Source: Asaia bogorensis
GTDB taxonomy: Bacteria > Pseudomonadota > Alphaproteobacteria > Acetobacterales > Acetobacteraceae
Reading direction: 5' to 3'
Length of the DNA stretch: 7,999 nucleotides
NCBI GenBank assembly: GCA_945873675.1
Contig: CAMCEP010000119.1
Span: 1-7,999 of the forward strand
Shown here: positions 1-6,063 of the stretch, one piece after another
Position numbering within the stretch: the first letter of the stretch is position 1
Layout of the letters: each line of letters opens with the position of its first letter
Notes under the pieces: model-generated
The model's input: only the letters and a program-made list of their open reading frames with translations
Databases searched by the model: none
What the model was told of the DNA's origin: nothing
Translations under genes and position numbers: made by a program

Positions 1-660
1 CCAGCCCATCGCGTCATAAACCATGCATTGGCGGAAGGTATTGGTCAGGTGGTCATCGCCACGAATCACATGGGTGATGCGCATATCGTGATCATCCACC
101 ACCACAGCATGCAGATAGGTCGGCGTACCGTCACTCCGCAGGATGATCATGTCATCCAATTCGCTATTGGCGACGCGCACTTCGCCCTGCACCAAATCCT
201 GCACCATGGTTTCACCTTCCAGCGGTGCCTTGATGCGAATGGCGAAGGGCTTGCCCGCCTGTTCCGGGCCAGGCTCACGATCCCGCCAGCGGCGGTCATA
301 GCGCGGTGGGCGGCCTTCGGCGGCGGCGCGTTCGCGCATTTCGGCCAGTTCTTCGGGCGTTGCCCAGCAGCGATAGGCCTTGCCCATCGCCAGCAGCGCT
401 TCCGCGATTTCACGATGCCGCGCTTCTCGCTGCGCCTGGAAGACCGGCGGTTCATCCGGCGACAGCCCAAGCCAGGCCAGGCTGTCCAGAATCTGACCAA
501 CCGCTTCCTGGGTGGACCGTTCCCGGTCCGTATCCTCGATCCGCAACAGGTATTCCCCGCCGTGGTGGCGCGCAAAAAGCCAGTTGAACAAGGCGGTACG
601 GGCCCCGCCGATATGCAGATAGCCGGTTGGGGAAGGGGCGAAGCGCGTGCGAACAGTCAT
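1..660 (-). CDS. gltX: Glutamyl-tRNA synthetase, N-terminal 220 residues (partial, cut by window edge)
   Basis: Cytoplasmic class I aminoacyl-tRNA synthetase that charges tRNA-Glu with glutamate using ATP. The minus-strand reading begins MTVRTRFAPSPTGYLHIGGA. The FAPSPTG and HIGG elements (about residues 7-19) are the class I ATP-binding signature, followed by ALFNWLFAR and LLRIEDTDRERS, then VVVDDHDMRITHVIRGDDHLTN near residues 185-205, all diagnostic of GluRS. The frame is open through base 1, so the KMSKS loop and anticodon-binding domain lie outside. The region that carries a cysteine zinc site in E. coli GluRS has only one Cys here (CWATPEELAEMRERAAAEG), so this is probably a zinc-free type. 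The start at 660 is the only in-frame ATG near the conserved N-terminus. The nearest AGGAG (680-676) lies 15 nt upstream, which is long. Gene divergent from comEC. Very sure of identity. Confidence 0.97.
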   Translation of the reverse strand, partial: MTVRTRFAPSPTGYLHIGGARTALFNWLFARHHGGEYLLRIEDTDRERSTQEAVGQILDSLAWLGLSPDEPPVFQAQREARHREIAEALLAMGKAYRCWATPEELAEMRERAAAEGRPPRYDRRWRDREPGPEQAGKPFAIRIKAPLEGETMVQDLVQGEVRVANSELDDMIILRSDGTPTYLHAVVVDDHDMRITHVIRGDDHLTNTFRQCMVYDAMGW

Positions 661-674
661 GGTGTGCTTGTCAT
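657..674 (-). other. Five-codon mini-ORF overlapping the gltX start
   Basis: On the minus strand, an ATG at 674 opens a five-codon reading (Met-Thr-Ser-Thr-Pro) whose TGA (659-657) overlaps the gltX ATG (660-658) in an ATGA arrangement. AGGAG at 680-676 is only one base from this ATG and 15 nt from the gltX ATG, so neither start has ideal spacing. It may be a leader peptide that couples translation, or simply chance. Seen directly; function is inference and weak. Confidence 0.2.
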
Positions 675-757
675 TCTCCTGATGCCCCGCCTTTAAACCA
701 CAAGCCGCGCTGGGGAAATCGGCGCTAAGGCAAGGCGGCTGATCAATTTCCCATTTG

Positions 758-780
758 GTTGTCGGGACAACTCTATATAA
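758..780. promoter_or_regulatory. Palindrome plus TATATAA box in the gltX/comEC divergent spacer
   Basis: The 168-bp spacer (661-828) serves both divergent genes. It contains a perfect 6-bp-arm inverted repeat GTTGTC-GG-GACAAC (758-771), followed at once by the AT-rich TATATAA (774-780). The latter is the best -10-like element for comEC, with TTGGTT (755-760) as a weak -35 at 15 bp from TATAAA (776-781). The palindrome would overlap that promoter, as an operator does. The core GTCGGGAC resembles GTCGAGAC upstream of phnG. No convincing sigma-70 promoter was found for gltX. The symmetry is plain in the sequence; the regulatory role is inferred. Confidence 0.4.
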
Positions 781-828
781 ACCTATGGTTGTGCCCGTAC
801 CATCCCTCTCCGCTTCCTTTGTGCTGCC

Positions 829-2940
829 ATGACCGCAATCCGGATCAGGTTGCGCGCGGTCCTGACATGGGGACAAACCGCCTTTGCGGCCGAACGTCAG
901 CAGCAAGCACTCTGGCTGCCGGTGGCCATGGGCGCGGGCATCCTGCTTTATTTCAGCCTGCGCATGGAACCTGATCCGCGCCTGATTTGGCTCGCGCCTC
1001 CGCTGATGATTGCGACCTTTTTCGTTTCACGAAGCCTGCCCTTTTGCGGCTGGCTTTGTTCGATGATGGCCGCCTGCAGCTTTGGATTCGCGGTAGTGCT
1101 TTGGCACGCGCAAGGGGCACCCCCTCCCATCACGCCGCCATCGCGCGCGCTGGTGATTGAAGGCATTGTCCAAAACATCGAAGCCCTGCCCCAGGGGCTG
1201 AGGGTCACGCTGGCACAAGCAAGGCTTGGGCCTGAGGCACCAACCCTGGAGCGCAGCCTGCGTCTGCGCCTGCGAAGTGATGACGGCGCAAGGCCAGCCC
1301 CGGGCGATCTGCTGCGCGTCAGGGCGCTGATCCGCCCGCCCGCCGCGCCAGCCTATCCGGGCGCCTGGGATTTCCAACGCAACGCCCATTTCAGCGGCCA
1401 AGGCGGCGTGGGCTTCGCCATTGGCCCCGCCGAGGTGACGTCAGGCGCAGGGCAAGCGCCCCCGCTATCAGGCTTGCGAACAACACTCGAAGCGCGCGTG
1501 ATGGCCGCACAGCCCGGTCCCGCTGGTGCGATCTCCGCCGCTTTGCTGACCGGCAGTCAAAGCGCCATTCCAAGCGCCGATCTGAACGCCATGCGGGATT
1601 CCGGCTTGGCGCATCTACTTTCTGTCTCAGGCCTGCATATCGCGATTGTGATGAGCGTTTCCTTCTGGGTCTGCCGCTTGCTGCTGGCACTGTATCGCCC
1701 ACTGGCGCTCCGCGTTCCTGGCAAGCTGCTGGCCGGCTGCGCCGCGCTGCTTGCGGGCGGCTTTTATATGCTGCTGACCGGTGCGCAGGTACCCATGCAG
1801 CGCAGCTTCGCCATGGCTTGCCTTGTCACGCTTGCAATTCTGGCAGGGCGCAAGGCCATATCGCTACGCGGCCTTGCCTGGGCTGCGGCGGTGGTGATGA
1901 TCTTCGATCCGGCTTCGCTTCTTGGTCCGTCTTTCCAAATGTCCTTCGCGGCGGTGCTCGCCCTGATTGCGGGGTGGGAGGCGTTGCAGCCGCGCCTTGC
2001 CGGGCTGCGTGGCCATAGGGGTTGGGCATGGCGCATCGGGTTTGCCGTGCTTGGGTTGATGATGACCTCGGTACTGGCTGGCGCCGCGACAGCGCCCTTT
2101 GGCCTCGCACATTTTGGCCGGCTGCAATGGTATGGCGTGGCGGCAAATGCGATAGCGGTGCCACTTACCTCCTTCATCGTCATGCCCGCCGGCATGCTGG
2201 CTGCCTTGCTGATGCCGCTTGGGCTTGAAGCGCCGGCACTTTGGGTCATGGGGCTTGGGGTGGAGGGGGTTTTATGGGTGGCGCGCATCGTCGCGGCCTG
2301 GCCAGGAGCGACGCAAGCCGCAATGCCCATCCCTGCTTGGGGGCTCATGGTCTTTGCCTTCGGGATTTGCTGGCTTTGTCTTTGGCGCAGCTGGTGGCGC
2401 GCCTTGGGTGTGCTGCCCATGATCCTTGGCCTTTCCAGCGCAGCCTTCGTCCGGCCGCCGCATATTCTGATTTCCGGTGATGCGCGGCTCATTGCGATTT
2501 CCGCCGCCGATACGCTTTTACTGCAGCGCCAATCGGGCGCTTCGTCGCTTACGCGCGAAGCTTGGCTGCGCCTTTACGGGCAAACCGCCGCACAAGCCTT
2601 GCCTGCCGAGGGTAGCACCGCCGAGGGAAAACTTCGCTGCAGCGCTGAAGGTTGCGTTGTGGATGAAGGTCCGGGTGCCTTCCTGGTGCGGCGCGGCAAT
2701 ATCATGGCGCAATGTGGCGCGGTTGCTGTGATCATCTCCGCCGAACCCATCCGGCAGCGCTGTCGTCAGAGTATTATGATTGATCGCTTTTCCGTCTGGC
2801 GTGATGGCCCGCATGCGGTATGGCTTTTGCCTTCGGGCGCAAAGGTGATTTCTGATCGTGCCTGGCGTGGTGATAGGCCCTGGGTGCCGCCGCCCCCACA
2901 ACCGCGTGCCGCTGCAGAACCGCCGGCACCGATTGAATAG
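829..2940 (+). CDS. comEC: ComEC/Rec2-family competence channel protein, alphaproteobacterial type without a recognisable nuclease domain
   Basis: Polytopic inner-membrane protein of 703 aa, in the family that carries single-stranded DNA into the cytoplasm during natural transformation. Residues about 30-95 contain N-terminal membrane segments; about 105-205 form the soluble DUF4131-like (OB-fold) region with CPGDLLRVRA-like content (APGDLLRVRA, 157-166) and YPGAWDF (176-182). The Competence domain follows, with the hallmark AHLLSVSGLHIAIV at 261-274, PMQRS at 322-326, DPASLLGPSFQMSF at 360-373 and many hydrophobic helices to about 540. The C-terminal 160 residues lack the HxHxDH metallo-beta-lactamase motif of Bacillus ComEC and end in a Pro/Ala-rich tail. 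ATG 829 is the first possible start after an in-frame TAA at 778, but no Shine-Dalgarno is evident. Divergent from gltX, convergent with phnM. Whether the host is transformable cannot be told. Confidence 0.9.
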   Translation: MTAIRIRLRAVLTWGQTAFAAERQQQALWLPVAMGAGILLYFSLRMEPDPRLIWLAPPLMIATFFVSRSLPFCGWLCSMMAACSFGFAVVLWHAQGAPPPITPPSRALVIEGIVQNIEALPQGLRVTLAQARLGPEAPTLERSLRLRLRSDDGARPAPGDLLRVRALIRPPAAPAYPGAWDFQRNAHFSGQGGVGFAIGPAEVTSGAGQAPPLSGLRTTLEARVMAAQPGPAGAISAALLTGSQSAIPSADLNAMRDSGLAHLLSVSGLHIAIVMSVSFWVCRLLLALYRPLALRVPGKLLAGCAALLAGGFYMLLTGAQVPMQRSFAMACLVTLAILAGRKAISLRGLAWAAAVVMIFDPASLLGPSFQMSFAAVLALIAGWEALQPRLAGLRGHRGWAWRIGFAVLGLMMTSVLAGAATAPFGLAHFGRLQWYGVAANAIAVPLTSFIVMPAGMLAALLMPLGLEAPALWVMGLGVEGVLWVARIVAAWPGATQAAMPIPAWGLMVFAFGICWLCLWRSWWRALGVLPMILGLSSAAFVRPPHILISGDARLIAISAADTLLLQRQSGASSLTREAWLRLYGQTAAQALPAEGSTAEGKLRCSAEGCVVDEGPGAFLVRRGNIMAQCGAVAVIISAEPIRQRCRQSIMIDRFSVWRDGPHAVWLLPSGAKVISDRAWRGDRPWVPPPPQPRAAAEPPAPIE

Positions 2941-2981
2941 CATCCCCGGCTAACTCAATCACCTGACAAAGGCCAGCGACA

Positions 2982-2996
2982 GAACTGGGAGCGAAC
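2982..2996. promoter_or_regulatory. Candidate LexA (SOS) box, GAAC-N7-GAAC
   Basis: GAAC (2982-2985), seven bases, GAAC (2993-2996); the other strand reads GTTCGCTCCCAGTTC. This is a perfect match to GTTC-N7-GTTC, the direct-repeat operator known for alphaproteobacterial LexA. A near copy GTTC-N7-GCTC sits at 3017-3031. Eight fixed bases would be expected by chance roughly once in every four windows of this size on two strands, but rarely inside a 124-bp intergenic gap. The GC-rich centre is less typical. No gene starts close downstream on either strand, so a target is missing; role uncertain. Confidence 0.35.
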
Positions 2997-3026
2997 CGTG
3001 AAAGTCTGCGCGCATGGTTCACGGTT
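2994..3026. repeat. Nine-bp perfect inverted repeat between convergent comEC and phnM
   Basis: AACCGTGAA (2994-3002) is mirrored by TTCACGGTT (3018-3026) around a 15-nt loop that itself contains the self-complementary TGCGCGCA (3007-3014). The position between two converging 3' ends suits a bidirectional transcription terminator, but neither side carries a U-rich tract, so intrinsic termination would be weak. It shares bases with the candidate LexA box and could instead be part of an operator. Only the repeat is directly seen. Confidence 0.5.
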
Positions 3027-3064
3027 GGCTCTTTCAGGCGAGTACCCTAGCAGGACATAAATGT

Positions 3065-4210
3065 CTAAAACCCATGCAGGCAGGCCGCCGCTTCCGGTGC
3101 CAGCCAGGCCAGCCTCCCTTGCGCGAATACTGCCACGGGCGCACGGCGGGCTTCATCCAACACCAGCACATCACCACGAAGGCCGACCTCAAGCCGGCCA
3201 CGATCATGCAAACCGCAAGCTTCCGCCGGGTTTGACGAAACCAACGCCCAGGCGCGCGGCAAATCCATCGCGCCACGACCCGCCATGATGAAGGCCGCTT
3301 CCAACATGGCCGGCCAAAAATAGTCAGAAGCCAGCACATTGACTAAGCCGCGTTCAGCCAATGGCGCTGCCGAAGCCCAGCCCAAATGGCTGCCGCCGCG
3401 CACCACATTGGGCGCGCCCATAACCACAGCTTCACCGGCGGCACGGGCATTCGCTGCCACTTCCTCGGTGATCGGGAATTCACAAATCCGCGCGCCATGG
3501 GCACGAAACAGGGCGCGGCGCCCGATGCTGTCATCATCATGGCTCAGCATAGGAATATCGGCACTAGCTGCAGCTTCAGCAAGACGACTACGCGCTGCAG
3601 GAATTTCCGCACGTCTGGCGTAGACCTTTTGCGCTAGTGCCATGAAGGCATCCGCCTTCATCCCGGCACGCCCAGCATATTTCGCCACGTCATCCAGATT
3701 ATCGAGCTTTTTCACAATACTCGGCGTATGGTCATTGAAACCAAGAAGATGCACATCTCCGGACGCGATATCGGCCAGCGCATCATCCAGCGCGTCAAAA
3801 TTATCCGCTTCAAAGCGCAGATGCACACGAAGATCGGTCGCGGTACCGCCTTTCATTTCCCGCAAGGCTCCCTTCATGCCGCGCCAAGCGTCCAATGAAC
3901 GCAGCCCAGGCTCCCAGGAAAGCGTCACACCAAGATAGGCGGTAGTGATACCGCAGGAAATTAATTGCGCGGCAGAATCACGCAAGGCGAGAGCGGCGGG
4001 GAATCCAATGCCAGGACGCGGCTGGAATTGGCGTTCATGTGCGTCGCCATGGATATCCACCAGCCCCGGCATGACCAAAAGCCCTGAGGCATCAAAACGC
4101 CGTGCATCGCGCGCGGCCTTTTCGGTGATAACGCCATCCGCCATGAGCAGATCGTCAGCACGCAATTCCATACCGCGCAGGGTCTTTCCGCCTTGAATTA
4201 TCCAGGCCAT
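3065..4210 (-). CDS. phnM: PhnM, ribose 1-methylphosphonate 5-triphosphate diphosphatase
   Basis: Cytoplasmic amidohydrolase-superfamily enzyme of the C-P lyase pathway. It removes pyrophosphate from alpha-D-ribose 1-phosphonate 5-triphosphate to give the 5-phosphate that PhnJ cleaves. Length 381 aa, usual for the family. Metal-binding and family motifs: VDIHGDAHERQ (51-61), HLRFEADN (130-137), FNDHTPS (158-164), LSHDDD (222-227), MGAPNVVRGGSH (264-275) and ASDYFWPAM (294-302). The start at 4210 was chosen over an in-frame ATG 57 bases upstream because that extension overlaps phnF and reads MDPFLLRGRARA, unlike a PhnM N-terminus, and because GGAG (4222-4219) sits 8 nt before ATG 4210. phnF stops 2 nt upstream, so the two are one operon, transcribed away from phnGHIJ. 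The first motif differs from the HTDNLDK-like form I remember for E. coli PhnM. High confidence. Confidence 0.95.
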   Translation of the reverse strand: MAWIIQGGKTLRGMELRADDLLMADGVITEKAARDARRFDASGLLVMPGLVDIHGDAHERQFQPRPGIGFPAALALRDSAAQLISCGITTAYLGVTLSWEPGLRSLDAWRGMKGALREMKGGTATDLRVHLRFEADNFDALDDALADIASGDVHLLGFNDHTPSIVKKLDNLDDVAKYAGRAGMKADAFMALAQKVYARRAEIPAARSRLAEAAASADIPMLSHDDDSIGRRALFRAHGARICEFPITEEVAANARAAGEAVVMGAPNVVRGGSHLGWASAAPLAERGLVNVLASDYFWPAMLEAAFIMAGRGAMDLPRAWALVSSNPAEACGLHDRGRLEVGLRGDVLVLDEARRAPVAVFAQGRLAWLAPEAAACLHGF

Positions 4211-4212
4211 GA

Positions 4213-4959
4213 TCAAGTCTCCAACAGCAATTGCACGCGCGCGGCCGCGTAGCAGGAAAGGGTCCAATCCACCGGCACACCGGCGGGATCGGTATTCAGC
4301 GCCTCCGCGAGAATGACGGGGCGAGACCGCGATTGCATCAAATGCTTAGCTTCTTCTGGGGTTGGCAGCCGTGCCGTGATGCGCGTGGATTGACGGCGAT
4401 AATCCGGCACACCGCATTCAGCCAAAGCCACAGTGATAGAAGCCTGCCGCGCCAGTGATTCCGCAAGCACGGCAAAACGCGGCAATGGGAAGTGATGCAG
4501 CCCCAGAACCAGCGGCCTGCCATTGGCAAGCCCAAGTCGCGCAACGCGCAGCACCGGCCGGCCACGACGGATGGAAAGCCCCGCCGCCACCTGAGCATCT
4601 GCGGTGATTTCAGTGATGGATAAAACGCGCCCAGCCGCTTCGCGATTCTGCCGACGAATCGTCTCAGAAAAGCGCGTGCGCGGCCCCAACGGGTAATCCA
4701 ACACGTCCTCCGCCACAAAGGCGCCGCGCCCCTGTTCCACGCGAATAATGCCGCGCGCTTCAAGTTCTTCCAACGCGCGCCTAACTGTGTGGCGATTGAC
4801 GGCGAAGCGCTCGGTCAGCACCGCTTCAGTGGGCAGCCTTTCCCCTGGCTGGCGCTTGCCCGCGGAGATATCCGCCTCCAACGCAGTGGCAATCTGGCGC
4901 CACAGCGCAACACCGGCACCACGCGCCAAAGAAGCGTTTGTCATTAAAGTTTCAACCAT
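4213..4959 (-). CDS. phnF: PhnF, GntR-family (HutC/UTRA type) regulator of phosphonate use
   Basis: DNA-binding transcription regulator, most likely the repressor of the divergent C-P lyase genes. In this 248-aa reading the winged helix-turn-helix covers about residues 17-85, with LWRQIATALEADI, the GntR signature GERLPTEAVLTERFAVNRHT (39-58), RRALEELEARGIIRVEQGRG (60-79) and AFV. A UTRA ligand domain follows (about 95-245), containing LHHFPLPRFAVLAESL, the RRQSTRITARLP stretch and a C-terminal VDWTLSCYAAARVQLL typical of PhnF. The open frame extends further upstream, but that would overlap phnG and cover the candidate operator. ATG 4959 has GGAA about 10 nt before it; ATG 4944 (243 aa, MTNASLARG) is the alternative and has no clear ribosome-binding site. 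E. coli PhnF is about 240 aa. Followed at 2 nt by phnM. Family assignment sure; PhnF identity strongly supported by context. Confidence 0.9.
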   Translation of the reverse strand: MVETLMTNASLARGAGVALWRQIATALEADISAGKRQPGERLPTEAVLTERFAVNRHTVRRALEELEARGIIRVEQGRGAFVAEDVLDYPLGPRTRFSETIRRQNREAAGRVLSITEITADAQVAAGLSIRRGRPVLRVARLGLANGRPLVLGLHHFPLPRFAVLAESLARQASITVALAECGVPDYRRQSTRITARLPTPEEAKHLMQSRSRPVILAEALNTDPAGVPVDWTLSCYAAARVQLLLET

Positions 4960-4987
4960 GACCGGGCAATTCCATGACATATCCGTA

Positions 4988-5016
4988 TTGCACGGAGCGG
5001 CGTTCCTGTCTATACG
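4988..5016 (+). promoter_or_regulatory. Candidate phnGHIJ promoter
   Basis: TTGCAC (4988-4993), a 17-bp spacer, then TATACG (5011-5016) form a plausible sigma-70-like promoter. Only the TTG and TATA parts are strong. Transcription would begin around 5022-5024, about 8 nt before the phnG ATG, leaving almost no leader. That fits the lack of a clear Shine-Dalgarno for phnG. The -10 lies inside the candidate PhnF operator. Inferred from sequence only; a Pho-box was looked for by eye and not recognised. Confidence 0.4.
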
Positions 5017-5023
5017 TCGAGAC
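5008..5023. promoter_or_regulatory. Candidate tandem PhnF operator between phnF and phnG
   Basis: Two 8-mers abut exactly: GTCTATAC (5008-5015), which fits the GT-N-TA-N-AC pattern described for HutC-type GntR regulators, and GTCGAGAC (5016-5023), a GTC-N2-GAC palindrome core like that reported for mycobacterial PhnF (TGGTCTAGACCA, from memory). Outer bases also make an inverted repeat, TGTCT (5007-5011) with AGACA (5020-5024). The element overlaps the -10 of the likely phnG promoter and lies in the phnF leader, so one site could repress both directions. Sequence pattern seen; binding is inference. Confidence 0.45.
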
Positions 5024-5030
5024 AAGTGAT

Positions 5031-5489
5031 ATGACCCAGACAGAACCCCCCTCCCCCCATGCCGCGCGGCAAAAATGGATGTCCATTCTGGCACGCGCCT
5101 CGGCAGAGGCCCTCGCCGTAAGGCTTGCCTCCCTGCCACCGCTGCCCGCAGGTGAAACCCTGCGCGCGCCGGAAACCGGCCTTGTCATGGTGCGTGGTCG
5201 CGCCGGCGGCGATGGCGATGCCTTCAACCTTGGCGAAATGACCGTGACGCGCTGCGCGATCCGCCTTGGTGCGCATATTGGCCATGCCTATGTGGCCGGG
5301 CGCGACCACACGAAGGCCAGGCTTGCCGCTTTGCTCGATGCTGCCTTGCAGGATACTGCGCTGCATGATGCCTATATGCGCGCAGTGGTCGAACCGCTCG
5401 CCGCCGCGCAGCAGGAAGCGTGTGCCGCCGAAGCACGCAAGGCTGCCGCCACGCGCGTGGATTTCTTCACCATGGCGACCATGCGATGA
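5031..5489 (+). CDS. phnG: PhnG, C-P lyase core complex subunit
   Basis: Small subunit (152 aa) of the PhnGHIJ core complex; with PhnI and PhnH it is needed for the first step, which joins phosphonate to the ribose C1 of ATP with loss of adenine. The family core is clear: GLVMVRGRAGGDGDAFNLGE at residues 50-69, MTVTRCAIRL (70-79), GHAYVAGRDHTKARLAALLD (84-103) and a C-terminal RVDFFTMATMR. The start at 5031 gives the usual length of about 150 aa; an in-frame ATG at 4974 would add 19 residues, run through the promoter and operator, and does not look like PhnG. No strong ribosome-binding site precedes 5031, so the message may be nearly leaderless. First gene of the plus-strand operon; its stop overlaps the phnH start as ATGA. 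High confidence. Confidence 0.95.
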   Translation: MTQTEPPSPHAARQKWMSILARASAEALAVRLASLPPLPAGETLRAPETGLVMVRGRAGGDGDAFNLGEMTVTRCAIRLGAHIGHAYVAGRDHTKARLAALLDAALQDTALHDAYMRAVVEPLAAAQQEACAAEARKAAATRVDFFTMATMR

Positions 5490-6061
5490 CACGTCTGACC
5501 CCAGGCTTCGCCGACCCTGTTCTTGATGCGCAAGCAAGCTTCCGCGCCATTCTGGAAGCAATGAGCCGCCCAGGGCGCATTCAGCGCATTGAAGCGCGCA
5601 TCGCGCCCCCCGCGCCGCTTTGCACCGCTGCTGGCGCAGCACTGCTGAGCCTGGCTGATGCCGATACGCCGCTATGGCTCGATGCCGGCGATGCCGTTGC
5701 CGAATGGCTGCGTTTTCACTGCGGCGCGCCCATCACGGCTGATATCGGCGCGGCGCGTTTTGCGCTGGCTTGCGCCACCGCGCCAAAGCTTGCCACGCTT
5801 GATATCGGCACGGATGAGGACCCGCAGCTTGGCGCCACATTAATTCTGCAAGTATCGGGGCTTGTGGCGGGTGAAGGCTGGCGCCTGACGGGGCCAGGTA
5901 TTCAGCACGAACATCGTCTGCGCGTGCTTGGCGCACCCGCTGATTTCATCGCCGCCTGGGTGCGTAACCACACGCTGTTTCCGCGCGGAGTAGATGTGCT
6001 GCTTTGCGCTGGCGATAGCATCGCGGCCTTGCCGCGCAGCGTCACGATTGCGGAGGGCTGA
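5486..6061 (+). CDS. phnH: PhnH, C-P lyase core complex subunit
   Basis: Subunit of the PhnGHIJ complex, 191 aa (E. coli about 194), a PLP-transferase-like fold protein without the cofactor that binds PhnI/PhnJ partners; required for the nucleosidase step in vivo. Diagnostic stretches are GFADPVLDAQASFRAILEAM (7-26) followed by SRPG, LWLDAGDAVAEWLRFHCGAP (63-82), TDEDPQLGATLI (109-120), LTGPGI (134-139) and NHTLFPRGVDVLL (161-173). The start at 5486 overlaps the phnG stop as ATGA, pointing to translational coupling; no separate Shine-Dalgarno is evident. The frame is open further upstream, but that part translates the phnG tail out of frame. phnI begins 2 nt after its stop. High confidence. 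Confidence 0.95.
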   Translation: MTRLTPGFADPVLDAQASFRAILEAMSRPGRIQRIEARIAPPAPLCTAAGAALLSLADADTPLWLDAGDAVAEWLRFHCGAPITADIGAARFALACATAPKLATLDIGTDEDPQLGATLILQVSGLVAGEGWRLTGPGIQHEHRLRVLGAPADFIAAWVRNHTLFPRGVDVLLCAGDSIAALPRSVTIAEG

Positions 6062-6063
6062 TC

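Noticed and set aside
28..696. A 222-codon open frame on the plus strand at the left end
   Set aside because: It is antisense to gltX, whose minus-strand product is unmistakable; the plus-strand product is His/Arg/Phe-rich with no recognisable family.
1764..2492. A 242-codon open frame on the minus strand inside comEC
   Set aside because: Antisense to conserved ComEC membrane helices; the composition (Ala, Arg, Pro, Ser) is what a GC-rich shadow frame gives, and no ribosome-binding site or family motif was seen.
2941..3064. A tRNA or attachment site in the comEC/phnM gap
   Set aside because: No cloverleaf, no TTCRANTC-type arm and no CCA-like end; only the simple inverted repeat is present.
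3014..3235. A 73-codon plus-strand ORF just downstream of the SOS-like box, possibly an SOS gene
   Set aside because: Most of it is antisense to the conserved 3' end of phnM, and the product has no recognisable features; the coincidence with the box was not enough.
4213..5139. A 308-aa version of PhnF starting at 5139
   Set aside because: The extra 60 residues overlap phnG and translate the operator region, and GntR proteins of this type are about 240 aa.
5010..5642. A 210-codon minus-strand ORF upstream of phnF
   Set aside because: Antisense to phnG and phnH, both well-supported families in tight coupling; product resembles no known protein.
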